Part shown: one piece after another, positions 1 to 6,481 of the stretch
How the letters are laid out: every line of letters begins with the position of its first letter
How positions within the stretch are numbered: the first letter of the stretch is position 1
Origin: Chromatiales bacterium
GTDB taxonomy: Bacteria; Pseudomonadota; Gammaproteobacteria; Steroidobacterales; GCA-2729495
Assembly (NCBI GenBank): GCA_030614035.1
Contig: JAUWKW010000086.1
Location: 1 to 6,481, forward strand
Direction of reading: 5' to 3'
Length of the DNA stretch: 6,481 nt
Program-made: the position numbers and the translations under genes
Notes under the pieces: generated by a model
Database searches by the model: none
Told to the model about the DNA's origin: nothing
Seen by the model: the letters and a program-made list of their open reading frames with translations, nothing else

Positions 1-1
1 C

Positions 2-1915
2 TTTGCGGTTACCGATGATGTTAATTTTCGCGACCAAAAATCACGGGTTAGGGGCGATTCCGCAAGTTACAACACCGTGACCGGTCAGTTCGTTTTCAAA
101 GAAGCAGAATTCCAGTTGCAGGGTGTTCCGGCTCGGGGGACCGCAAGTGAAATCAACGTCAACCGTTCAGGAACACTGGAGCTAAAAAAGGTCAGTTACA
201 CGACCTGCGCAATTGGTAATGATGCCTGGATGCTGCGGGCCAGTGAAATCGAGATTGATCAAGCCAATGGCATGGGCACAGCGCGCCATGCGCGGTTAGC
301 CTTCAAGGGTGTGCCGTTTCTCTACTGGCCGTATTTCACCTACCCGGTTACCGATGAACGCAAGTCCGGGCTGCTGATTCCGGAATTTGGTACCAGCGAC
401 CCGCGCGGATTCGAACTGGCGATTCCGTATTACTGGAATATCGCACCCCAATACGATGCAACATTCGTACCGCGCTACATGTCCAAACGCGGTCTTCAGT
501 TGGGATCAGAATTTCGCTACCTGACCGAACGCAATGACGGAGTCCTGTGGGGCGATTATCTTCCCGACGACGATAGATCCGGGACGGATCGATGGCGCTA
601 CCTGGTTTTGGCCCAATCGATGCTCGGTCGAGGGTGGCGCGCAACCATTGATGCCGACGGTGTCTCTGATTCCGACTATTTCCAGGATCTCACCAACGGA
701 CAGGCATCGACCAGCCAGACGAACCTGGAACGCAGCGTATTTGCTGAATGGTTCAACCGCAACTGGTCTGTTTTGTTCCGCTACCAGGGCTATCAAACCA
801 TCGATGACGCCATCCAGCCCGATGATGAACCGTACCAGCGCGCACCGCAGCTGGCGGTCGACGGGGTGTGGACGGACGGCTTGGGCGGGCTCGACTATCG
901 GCTGGTCACCGACACCACCTATTTTTATCGTGAGGAAAGCGTCCAGGGGCTACGGCTTCACTTGCTGCCGGAGATAAGCCGGCCGTTCGAGCGCAACAGT
1001 TTCTACCTCACACCGAAGGCGGCATTGTTTCACTCGCGGTACCAACTCGATGATCAGACCCCTGGATCGCCGGACAGTCCCGACGTGACCGCACCAATTT
1101 TGAGCCTCGACAGCGGGGTGGTACTCGAACGCACAGCGGGCTCGGGGCAAAGGTGGCTGGTAACGCTCGAACCGCGCGCGCAATACGTCTACATTCCGTT
1201 CGAAGATCAGGCTGACTTGCCGGTCTTCGACACGATATTGCCCGATCTCACCCTGGTCCAGTTATTTCGCCAGAACCGGTTTATCGGATACGACCGGATC
1301 GGTGACACAAATCAAATGACTCTCGGACTGACATCCCGATTCCTCGATACCTCGACCGGCAAAGAACGCCTGACTGCGACACTGGGCGGAACACAATTTT
1401 TCACCGGAAGGGACGTGGTCCTGCCCGGTGATCTGCCGACGAAAGATAACTCGTCGGATTACATCGCTGAAATCGGCGTAAATCTCTACCGCAACTGGAA
1501 CGTCGACGCAGCCTATCAGTGGAATACTGCAGAGCACAGTACCACCAGGGCCGAGGCGCGCCTGCAATGGCGTCCGGGTCAGGCCAGTGTCATGAATCTT
1601 GGCTATCGCTTCCGCCGTGATCGACTGGAGCAGGCCGACGTGTCCTTCTCTGTTCCGGCGGGAGACCGGTGGAGTTTCGTCGGCCGCTACAGTTACTCGC
1701 TACGCGAGGAAGAACCTCTGGACCGGTTCCTGGGAATAGAGTATGAAACCTGCTGCTGGGGCATACGCATGGTCGCGCGGCGAGAGATAAAACGTGACTC
1801 CGGCCAAACGAATAATTCATTCTCGATTCAATTGGAGTTGAAAAACTTTACCAGTGTCGGTAACTCTGCCGACAGTCTGTTGGAACGTGGTATTCTGGGC
1901 TATGGCGAAGAATAA
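2..1915 (+). CDS. lptD: LPS-assembly protein LptD, 3' part (start lies outside window)
   Basis: Outer-membrane beta-barrel that, plugged by the lipoprotein LptE, receives LPS from the periplasmic Lpt bridge and inserts it into the outer leaflet. The reading frame is open from position 2, upstream of the GTG at 77, so the gene is cut by the window edge; 637 residues are visible. The visible N-terminal portion is the end of the LptA-like (OstA) jellyroll domain, followed by the long barrel domain rich in alternating aromatic strands (RGLQLGSEFRYLTERNDGVL, NLYRNWNVDAAYQW). The disulfide cysteines are seen: one in the YTTCAIGND motif (codon 206-208, matching E. coli Cys173) and the adjacent pair in ETCCWGIRM (codons 1751-1756, matching Cys724/725). 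The partner N-terminal cysteine would be upstream. By the E. coli Cys173 offset about 100 residues are missing (inference). The C-terminus (LLERGILGYGEE) lacks a final aromatic residue; from memory, E. coli LptD also ends without one. The 3' end overlaps surA. Confidence 0.97.
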   Translation, partial: FAVTDDVNFRDQKSRVRGDSASYNTVTGQFVFKEAEFQLQGVPARGTASEINVNRSGTLELKKVSYTTCAIGNDAWMLRASEIEIDQANGMGTARHARLAFKGVPFLYWPYFTYPVTDERKSGLLIPEFGTSDPRGFELAIPYYWNIAPQYDATFVPRYMSKRGLQLGSEFRYLTERNDGVLWGDYLPDDDRSGTDRWRYLVLAQSMLGRGWRATIDADGVSDSDYFQDLTNGQASTSQTNLERSVFAEWFNRNWSVLFRYQGYQTIDDAIQPDDEPYQRAPQLAVDGVWTDGLGGLDYRLVTDTTYFYREESVQGLRLHLLPEISRPFERNSFYLTPKAALFHSRYQLDDQTPGSPDSPDVTAPILSLDSGVVLERTAGSGQRWLVTLEPRAQYVYIPFEDQADLPVFDTILPDLTLVQLFRQNRFIGYDRIGDTNQMTLGLTSRFLDTSTGKERLTATLGGTQFFTGRDVVLPGDLPTKDNSSDYIAEIGVNLYRNWNVDAAYQWNTAEHSTTRAEARLQWRPGQASVMNLGYRFRRDRLEQADVSFSVPAGDRWSFVGRYSYSLREEEPLDRFLGIEYETCCWGIRMVARREIKRDSGQTNNSFSIQLELKNFTSVGNSADSLLERGILGYGEE

Positions 1916-3230
1916 GTTGCACCACAACAAACCGAAATCTTCAATCCCCGCGTTAGTCCTGAGCCTTGCAGGAATACACGCGGCTGGCGCACAAAACCTC
2001 GATTTGAGCGACACCGGCCAGTTGCTTGACGGTATCGCAGCAGTCGTCAACGACGGTGTCGTGCTAAAAAGCGAACTCGCAATGCAAGCCGCGATGATCA
2101 GGCAACGGTTGCTCGAGGAAAATACCCAGTTGCCGCCAATGGATGTGCTGACGGGGCAAGTTCTGGAACGGCTGGTAATCACGCGGCTTCAGTTGCAGCG
2201 TGCCGAGCGGCTCGGCGTAGAGGTTACAGATGAAACGCTCAATATGGCGCTTTCCGACGTGGCCCGGCGGAACAATGTGTCGTTGACCGAGTTACCTGAG
2301 CTTCTCGCCCAGGACGGGGTCAATTACGCTGGCTATCGCAGCGAAATGCGAGAGCAGCTGATAATCGACCAGTTACGGCAACGCGATGTCATGTCACGCA
2401 TAGTGGTAACACCCCGCGAACTCGAAGATTATCTCGAGCGACAGGAAGGCAAGGCGCACATCAACCAGGAATTCAGACTCTCGCACATCCTCATATCTGT
2501 CTCGGCTACGGCGACACCGGAGGATGTCGACCAGGGGCAGACACAGGCCTTGGAAATCTTTGAACTACTACAGGCGGGTAGCGACTTCGCTGAACTCGCT
2601 GTTAGCTATTCGGACGGCCAGAGCGCGCTCGAGGGCGGAACGATCGGCTGGCGCCGTGGCGATCAACTGCCAACACTGTTCGCAGACATAATCCCTGGTA
2701 TGCAACCGGGTCAATTTTCCGAACCAATCCGCAGCGCGAGTGGGTACCACTTGATCAAGCTCGACGAGGTTCGCGGCGGCGAAATCATCATCGAGGATCA
2801 GACTCACCTGCGTCATATTCTGGTTGTTCCTAACGAAATACTTGATGACGAAAATGCCCGGCAAAGGCTGGCCATGATCCGCGAGCAGATTGTCGAAGGC
2901 GATGACTTCGAAGCCATCGCGACCGTTGTATCGGAAGACCCCGGGTCTGGGGCGAACGGCGGCGATCTCGGTTGGAATGGTCCCGACACCTTCGTACCCG
3001 AGTTCCAGGCAGTCGTGATATCGCTTGAGATCGGTGAACTCAGCGAGCCCTTCAAATCACCGTTCGGCTGGCATATCGTGGAAGTACTCGGACGCCGACA
3101 GCATGACACCACCGAAGACGTCCAGCGCCAACAAGCGCTGATGGCTTTGCGAATTAACAAGCTGGAGGAAGAAACCGAGCTCTGGGTGCGCCGACTACGC
3201 GACGAAGCTTTCGTCGAGTACATGCTCTAG
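1902..3230 (+). CDS. surA: Periplasmic chaperone / peptidyl-prolyl cis-trans isomerase SurA
   Basis: Periplasmic chaperone that escorts unfolded outer-membrane proteins to the BAM complex; LptD is one of its known clients. The protein is 442 residues (E. coli 428). I chose the ATG at 1902 because it starts a good signal peptide: basic n-region (AKNKLHHNKPK), hydrophobic core around residues 15-27, and an A-X-A site (AGA before Gln31). The frame is open further up to a GTG at 1854, but that would put an unlike extension before the signal peptide. After the N-terminal chaperone domain (about 32-170, beginning LLDGIAAVVNDGVVLKSEL) come two parvulin domains: about 190-290 (FRLSHILISV, DFAELAVSYSDG, GGTIGWRRGDQLP) and about 301-398 (HLRHILVVPN, GGDLGWNGPDTFVPEF, SPFGWHIVEVLGRR). 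A C-terminal helix (ELWVRRLRDEAFVEYML) completes the chaperone core. It overlaps the end of lptD by 14 nt, suggesting translational coupling. No strong Shine-Dalgarno is visible at the usual distance. Confidence 0.96.
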   Translation: MAKNKLHHNKPKSSIPALVLSLAGIHAAGAQNLDLSDTGQLLDGIAAVVNDGVVLKSELAMQAAMIRQRLLEENTQLPPMDVLTGQVLERLVITRLQLQRAERLGVEVTDETLNMALSDVARRNNVSLTELPELLAQDGVNYAGYRSEMREQLIIDQLRQRDVMSRIVVTPRELEDYLERQEGKAHINQEFRLSHILISVSATATPEDVDQGQTQALEIFELLQAGSDFAELAVSYSDGQSALEGGTIGWRRGDQLPTLFADIIPGMQPGQFSEPIRSASGYHLIKLDEVRGGEIIIEDQTHLRHILVVPNEILDDENARQRLAMIREQIVEGDDFEAIATVVSEDPGSGANGGDLGWNGPDTFVPEFQAVVISLEIGELSEPFKSPFGWHIVEVLGRRQHDTTEDVQRQQALMALRINKLEEETELWVRRLRDEAFVEYML

Positions 3231-3233
3231 GAT

Positions 3234-3240
3234 CAGGGGG
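3234..3240 (+). promoter_or_regulatory. Ribosome-binding site of pdxA (decides the GTG start)
   Basis: The stretch CAGGGGG ends 5 nt before the GTG at 3246. It lies in the 15-nt gap after the surA stop codon and is the clearest purine-rich Shine-Dalgarno-like site in the window. It supports GTG 3246 over the in-frame ATG at 3267, which would start the protein directly at the conserved MAVTPGEPAG segment. Confidence 0.6.
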
Positions 3241-3245
3241 GCGCC

Positions 3246-4241
3246 GTGGCCCGATCGGCCTTACGAATGGCGGTCACGCCCGGAGAGCCAGCCGGCGTCG
3301 GACCTGACCTGACTCTGCATCTAAGCCGGCAAGACTGGCCCGTTGAATTGATCGTCGTAGCTGACCCGCGTTTGCTCGCGGACCGGGCTAAGCAGCTTGG
3401 CATTTCGGTCACGCTGAAAACTTACGACGCGACAGCAGAACCCAGACCGAGTCCGGCCGGTGAATTAATCGTAGTACCAATCCCGATGCCTAAACCGGCA
3501 CGGGCTGGCATGCTGGATCCCGGCAACACTCCCTATGTCATTAGTACGTTGACGCGCGCCTGCTCCGGGTGTCAATCCGACGAGTTCGCCGCAATGATCA
3601 CCGGGCCGGTACATAAAGGCATCATCAATCAGGGCGGCGTTGAATTCACTGGCCATACTGAATGGCTGGCTAATCAGACGGGCGCGGAACGGCCCGTCAT
3701 GCTGTTGGTCGCCGAGGATATGCGTGTAGCGCTGGCGACTACGCATATCCCACTCGCCGAAGTACCGGCGCGCATTCGGCCCGAACTGATTGAATCGGTC
3801 TGCCAAACCCTGCACCACGGCCTCGAACGACAATTCGCCATCGCCAATCCGCGAATTGCCGTGTTGGGTCTGAACCCGCATGCCGGCGAAGGTGGTCATC
3901 TCGGCTGTGAGGACGCCGAGTTCATTGCACCGGCGCTAGAGCGGCTCAGGGAGAACGGGATGGAAATCGTTGGGCCCATCGCGGCCGATACGGCTTTCGT
4001 TCCGGAACGGCTGCAAGGCTTTGCGGCAATACTCGCGATGTATCACGACCAGGGACTACCGGTATTGAAATACGCTGGATTCGGGCGCTCCGTCAATGTG
4101 ACGCTGGGCCTCCCGATAACCCGCACATCGGTGGACCATGGAACCGCGCTGGACCGAGCCGGCACCGGGGAAGCCGATGCCGGAAGCCTGGTCGAGGCCA
4201 TACATCTAGCGGTAACCATGGCAGAGCACGCCCGGCGATGA
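3246..4241 (+). CDS. pdxA: 4-hydroxythreonine-4-phosphate dehydrogenase PdxA
   Basis: Cytosolic NAD-dependent enzyme of the DXP-dependent vitamin B6 pathway. It oxidises 4-phosphohydroxy-L-threonine; the product loses CO2 to give 3-amino-2-oxopropyl phosphate, which PdxJ condenses with deoxyxylulose 5-phosphate to make pyridoxine 5'-phosphate. The 331 residues match the family (E. coli 329). Visible signatures are the N-terminal VTPGEPAGVGPDL, TGPVHKG (119-125), substrate-binding HTE (137-139), and the three metal-ligand histidines H167 (ATTHIPL), H212 (NPHAGEGG) and H267 (MYHDQGLPVLK). K275, N284 and R293 also fall one residue after their E. coli counterparts, so the active site looks complete. 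The start is a GTG with a G-rich ribosome-binding site; the ATG at 3267 is the only close alternative. It follows surA by 15 nt and its stop overlaps the rsmA start (ATGA). Confidence 0.97.
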   Translation: MARSALRMAVTPGEPAGVGPDLTLHLSRQDWPVELIVVADPRLLADRAKQLGISVTLKTYDATAEPRPSPAGELIVVPIPMPKPARAGMLDPGNTPYVISTLTRACSGCQSDEFAAMITGPVHKGIINQGGVEFTGHTEWLANQTGAERPVMLLVAEDMRVALATTHIPLAEVPARIRPELIESVCQTLHHGLERQFAIANPRIAVLGLNPHAGEGGHLGCEDAEFIAPALERLRENGMEIVGPIAADTAFVPERLQGFAAILAMYHDQGLPVLKYAGFGRSVNVTLGLPITRTSVDHGTALDRAGTGEADAGSLVEAIHLAVTMAEHARR

Positions 4242-5065
4242 GTTCTACCCGGCCACGAAAACGTTTTGGCCAGCATTTTCTGCATGACCCGAACATCATT
4301 CGTAAAATCATCGACTCGATTCAGCCCCGCTCCCATGATCTGTTTGTAGAGGTTGGGCCGGGTCGCGGCGCTATCACCCGACCGCTGGCCGAGGCCGTGA
4401 AAAGGCTGGATGTCATCGAGATCGATCGCGATCTGGCTGCCGAGCTGGAAGGTCAAAACTCCCACGGCAACGTAACCGTACACTTGGCAGATGTAATGAA
4501 TTTCACGTTCGAAGCTTTAGCGCAACCCGGGGAAAAGCTGCGGCTGGCCGGAAACTTGCCATATAACATCTCCAGCCCGCTGCTGTTTCATCTGCTGGAC
4601 TCCAGCCATCTGTTCGAAGACATTCACGTCATGCTGCAAAAAGAGGTCGTCGATCGAATTACTGCGCCGCCGGGCAACCGAACCTACGGCCGTCTCACCG
4701 TAGCCCTTGCAGCGCGGTGCAAAGCAGAAAAGCTGTTCGAAATTCAGCCGGGTTCGTTTTTTCCCCCACCGCGCGTCAAATCAAGTTTTCTGCGCCTGAT
4801 ACCGCTACAAAAGCCGAGAATCTCTGCGGAACTTGCGCCGGCATTCGACCAGCTTGTCACCCAGGCATTCAACATGCGGCGAAAGCAATTATCGAATGCC
4901 TTGCGGGAACTGCTTGACGCAGATCAGATTCGCTCAACCGGCGTCGACCCTAACAGGCGCGCCGAAGAACTGGACGTCGACGCGTTCATTCGCCTCGCTG
5001 AGCTGTGGCTACAGCGAGGCTCGCCCCGGGGCCATGAGAAAGGTCTGTCGGATGAGCTAGAATAG
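4238..5065 (+). CDS. rsmA: 16S rRNA (adenine1518-N6/adenine1519-N6)-dimethyltransferase RsmA/KsgA
   Basis: SAM-dependent methyltransferase that dimethylates the two adjacent adenines in helix 45 near the 3' end of 16S rRNA, a late checkpoint of 30S subunit assembly; loss gives kasugamycin resistance in E. coli. The 275 residues match the family (E. coli 273). The Rossmann fold is visible in order: KRFGQHFLHD (8-17), SAM-binding motif I VEVGPGRG (37-44), acidic VIEID with E61 at the end of strand 2, D85 in LADVMNF, and the catalytic NLPY (106-109). These are followed by the family segments RTYGRLTV and FFPPPRVKSSFLRL, and the C-terminal RNA-binding helical domain with AFNMRRKQLSNAL (210-222). 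The ATG shares the ATGA overlap with the pdxA stop, so translation is probably coupled; no strong Shine-Dalgarno is seen. Confidence 0.97.
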   Translation: MSSTRPRKRFGQHFLHDPNIIRKIIDSIQPRSHDLFVEVGPGRGAITRPLAEAVKRLDVIEIDRDLAAELEGQNSHGNVTVHLADVMNFTFEALAQPGEKLRLAGNLPYNISSPLLFHLLDSSHLFEDIHVMLQKEVVDRITAPPGNRTYGRLTVALAARCKAEKLFEIQPGSFFPPPRVKSSFLRLIPLQKPRISAELAPAFDQLVTQAFNMRRKQLSNALRELLDADQIRSTGVDPNRRAEELDVDAFIRLAELWLQRGSPRGHEKGLSDELE

Positions 5066-5070
5066 CCGCG

Positions 5071-5466
5071 ATGCCGGACACGAACCCATCAGAACTGCAC
5101 GACACGATCACGGTTGACGTCGAAACCGCTTATCTGCCGAACCAGTCGAGTCCGGAAGATCGCCGATTCGTCTTCGCCTATACGATCACGATACGCAATG
5201 TCGGTGAAATACCGACCCAGCTGCTGACCCGGAGCTGGCTGATCACGGATGCTGATGGCAAAGTACAGGAAGTTCACGGTGATGGCGTCGTCGGCGAGCA
5301 ACCGCACATCCCGCCAGGATCTCATCATTCTTATTCAAGTGGTGCGGTTCTCGAGACCCCGGTCGGCACCATGGAGGGAACCTACGGCATGCTGACCAAC
5401 GAGGGCACGCATTTTGATGCGTCGATCCCGCTATTCAGACTGTCTGTGCCGGGCGTGCTGCACTAA
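5071..5466 (+). CDS. apaG: ApaG protein (DUF525 / ApaG domain)
   Basis: Small protein of the ApaG family (131 residues; E. coli 125), a fibronectin-III-like beta-sandwich. Its biochemical role in bacteria is not settled; the name comes from its place in the apaGH operon, and the same domain occurs in eukaryotic FBXO3 and PDIP38 (POLDIP2). Family marks are visible: FVFAYTITIRNVGEIPTQLL (residues 33-52), the W-containing strand LTRSWLITDADGKVQEVHG, the glycine-rich GDGVVGEQPHIPPG (70-83, matching the GxGxxGxxP motif), and the C-terminal TPVGTMEGTYGML. It begins 5 nt after the rsmA stop and ends 5 nt before apaH. No good ribosome-binding site is seen, so reinitiation from the upstream gene is likely (inference). 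Confidence 0.95.
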   Translation: MPDTNPSELHDTITVDVETAYLPNQSSPEDRRFVFAYTITIRNVGEIPTQLLTRSWLITDADGKVQEVHGDGVVGEQPHIPPGSHHSYSSGAVLETPVGTMEGTYGMLTNEGTHFDASIPLFRLSVPGVLH

Positions 5467-5471
5467 GCGAC

Positions 5472-6305
5472 ATGGCCGTATTCGCCGTCGGCGACGTCCA
5501 GGGCTGCAGCGCCGAACTCCGGAAACTGATCGACGAGCTTCCTTTTGACCGCTGCGACGATGAACTGTGGTTCGTCGGTGACCTGGTCAACCGCGGCCCC
5601 GATGGCCTGGGCGTACTGCGATTCGTCAGGGAGCTCGGCCCGGCGGCCCGAACCTTGCTCGGCAACCATGATCTGCATCTGCTGGCGCTTGCACTGGGCG
5701 AAGCCGTTCCGGTTGCAGACGATGACCTGGCCCCGATACTTGCGGCTGCGGACGGCCCGGAACTCGTAGACTGGCTTCGCCGCCAACCGTTGGCGCATCA
5801 TGATTCGGATCTGAAAACGCTGATGGTTCATGCCGGGATCATTCCCGGCTGGAGCGGGGCGGATACACTCGCTCGCGCACGCGAGGTCGAGGCTGTTCTA
5901 CAGGGCGATGACTGCGGCAGTTTTTTGACCGCCATGTATGGATCACGACCGGACCGTTGGTCGGAAACGCTAACAGGTCAGGATCGGCTGCGCTTTATTA
6001 CTAATTGCCTGACACGGATTCGGTTTGTTCGGGCAGATGAAAGTCTGGACTTCGATCAGAAAGGCCCGCCCGGCAGTCAGCCGCCAGGGCTGTTGCCCTG
6101 GTTCGAGATGCCCGGCCGCGCCAGCTCTGATTTGCGCATCGTCTTCGGTCACTGGTCGACGCTCGGATTATTGCAACGCCCGAACCTTATTGGCCTCGAC
6201 ACCGGCGTCGTCTGGGGCGGCAAACTGACCGCAGTGCGCCTTGACGCGCCAGGCGGACCGTATCAGGTAAATAGCACAGTCAATCGGCGCGTACCGACTT
6301 CGTAA
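5472..6305 (+). CDS. apaH: Symmetrical bis(5'-nucleosyl)-tetraphosphatase ApaH
   Basis: Metal-dependent phosphatase of the PPP superfamily. It cleaves Ap4A symmetrically to two ADP, and in E. coli it also removes Np4-type caps from RNA 5' ends. The 277 residues match the family (E. coli 280). The metallophosphatase motifs appear in order: GDVQGC (7-12), GDLVNRGP (36-43), GNHDLHLL (64-71), MVHAGI with H120, and FGHW with H227, followed by LDTGVVWGGKLTAVRL (242-257). ApaH-specific segments are LRRQPL, DAMYG-like TAMYGSRPDRWS, and LRFITNCLTRIRF. Motif I carries Gln10 where the general superfamily pattern GDxHG has His; I recall the same Gln in other gammaproteobacterial ApaH proteins and expect the enzyme to be active. 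The ATG is 5 nt after the apaG stop. It is the last gene of the cluster; no classic terminator follows. Confidence 0.97.
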   Translation: MAVFAVGDVQGCSAELRKLIDELPFDRCDDELWFVGDLVNRGPDGLGVLRFVRELGPAARTLLGNHDLHLLALALGEAVPVADDDLAPILAAADGPELVDWLRRQPLAHHDSDLKTLMVHAGIIPGWSGADTLARAREVEAVLQGDDCGSFLTAMYGSRPDRWSETLTGQDRLRFITNCLTRIRFVRADESLDFDQKGPPGSQPPGLLPWFEMPGRASSDLRIVFGHWSTLGLLQRPNLIGLDTGVVWGGKLTAVRLDAPGGPYQVNSTVNRRVPTS

Positions 6306-6334
6306 GTTTCTACAAACAACAGGCGCGTCGCCGC

Positions 6335-6349
6335 GAATTCATTGAATTC
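6335..6349. repeat. Palindromic GAATTC-ATT-GAATTC element
   Basis: Two copies of the self-complementary hexamer GAATTC separated by 3 nt lie 29 nt after the apaH stop. They can pair as a 6-bp stem with a 3-nt loop. It is flanked by GTCGCCG on both sides (6327-6333 and 6351-6357, direct orientation). It may be a weak hairpin in the apaH 3' untranslated region; the AT-rich stem and lack of a T-run argue against a terminator. Confidence 0.45.
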
Positions 6350-6356
6350 TGTCGCC

Positions 6357-6421
6357 GGCGCCGGGATAAATGCTCCGGCGCTACGCTGTCGCTAATGCGC
6401 TCTTCGCATTCACCCGGCACC
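6357..6421. repeat. Imperfect inverted repeat with internal hairpins (GGYGCCGGG core)
   Basis: The outer arms GGCGCCGGGATAAATGC (6357-6373) and GCATTCACCCGGCACC (6406-6421) are imperfect reverse complements. Within them lie two short perfect hairpins: GCGCCGG/CCGGCGC (6358-6364 with 6375-6381, 10-nt loop) and AATGCG/CGCATT (6394-6399 with 6405-6410, 5-nt loop). No T-run follows any stem, so it is not a textbook intrinsic terminator. This layout resembles the REP-like or BIME-like intergenic repeats common downstream of gammaproteobacterial operons, but membership of a repeat family cannot be shown from one copy. Confidence 0.5.
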
Positions 6422-6479
6422 TACGACCGCCAAATTCGACCTCGCTACCGAAGCGCGGTGCCGGGGGAGTTGTCGTAGG
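6413..6479. repeat. Second inverted pair: CCCGGCAC/GTGCCGGG and CCTACGAC/GTCGTAGG
   Basis: CCCGGCAC (6413-6420) is the exact reverse complement of GTGCCGGG (6458-6465). CCTACGAC (6420-6427) is the exact reverse complement of GTCGTAGG (6472-6479). The two pairs interleave rather than nest, so they cannot form one simple hairpin. They look more like two head-on copies of a repeat unit, GTCGTAGG beginning each copy: one running leftward on the - strand from 6427, the other running rightward off the window from 6472. The left copy shares its core with the 6357-6421 element. Confidence 0.45.
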
Positions 6480-6481
6480 CG

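Larger units (their letters stand above)
6306..6481. other. Non-coding tail after apaH
   Basis: These 176 nt hold no supported gene on either strand. Short open stretches run in from the right edge on the - strand in all three frames (stops after 11 to about 32 codons), so a convergent gene ending here cannot be ruled out, but none shows recognisable sequence. The segment is dominated by the palindrome and GC-rich inverted repeats listed separately. No start of a further operon gene and no convincing promoter is visible. Confidence 0.6.

Noticed and set aside
77..79. GTG at 77 as the start of lptD
   Set aside because: The frame is open upstream to the window edge with LptD-like sequence, and the N-terminal signal peptide and first cysteine are missing, so 77 is internal.
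534..977. 147-codon + strand open frame overlapping lptD in another frame
   Set aside because: It is out of frame with the clear LptD barrel sequence and its composition is that of a shifted reading; no domain is seen.
1854..1901. Upstream GTG start for surA adding 16 residues
   Set aside because: The extension would place an uncharged hydrophobic stretch before the basic n-region of an otherwise standard signal peptide, and would deepen the overlap with lptD.
2813..3223. 136-codon open frame on the - strand inside surA
   Set aside because: It is serine- and arginine-rich low-complexity translation antisense to the second parvulin domain, typical of a shadow frame.
3465..3899. 144-codon open frame on the - strand inside pdxA
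   Set aside because: It lies fully antisense to a strongly conserved gene, with no recognisable domain. Long antisense frames are expected in GC-rich codon usage.
5463..5831. 122-codon open frame on the - strand inside apaH
   Set aside because: It is antisense to the conserved motif region of apaH and shows no family features.
6358..6381. Intrinsic terminator after apaH
   Set aside because: The 7-bp GC stem is present but the 10-nt loop is long and it is followed by TACGCTGTCG with no T-run on the + strand; none is seen on the - strand side either.
1..6481. CRISPR array, tRNA or rRNA gene, insertion sequence, toxin-antitoxin, defence or biosynthetic system
   Set aside because: Coding sequence of six known housekeeping genes fills all but the last 176 nt. 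No regularly spaced repeats, tRNA-like cloverleaf or transposase sequence was seen.

Overview
This window is a conserved housekeeping gene cluster from a Gram-negative bacterium, almost certainly a gammaproteobacterium. The basis is the gene order lptD-surA-pdxA-rsmA-apaG-apaH, all on the + strand, which is the classic gammaproteobacterial arrangement known from E. coli. Protein lengths and catalytic residues match the E. coli proteins closely. The genus cannot be named from the sequence. The base composition looks moderately GC-rich by eye (not computed).

Layout: position 2 to 1915 is the 3' part of lptD (its start lies before the window). Then come surA (1902-3230, overlapping lptD by 14 nt), pdxA (3246-4241, GTG start behind a G-rich ribosome-binding site), rsmA/ksgA (4238-5065, ATGA overlap with pdxA), apaG (5071-5466) and apaH (5472-6305). 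Gaps between genes are 15 nt or less, so the six genes look like one transcription unit whose promoter lies upstream of the window. The last 176 nt (6306-6481) hold no convincing gene. They are packed with short GC-rich inverted repeats built on a GGYGCCGGG core, probably a dispersed intergenic repeat or structured mRNA 3' end.

Functionally the cluster joins outer-membrane biogenesis (LptD inserts LPS in the outer membrane; SurA is the periplasmic chaperone needed for folding beta-barrels, including LptD), vitamin B6 synthesis (PdxA), 16S rRNA dimethylation (RsmA), a small protein of uncertain role (ApaG) and dinucleoside tetraphosphate or RNA-cap hydrolysis (ApaH).

I looked for an undescribed system and do not see one. 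All six genes are intact and recognisable apart from the window-edge truncation of lptD. The only part not explained by known genes is the repeat-rich 3' tail.
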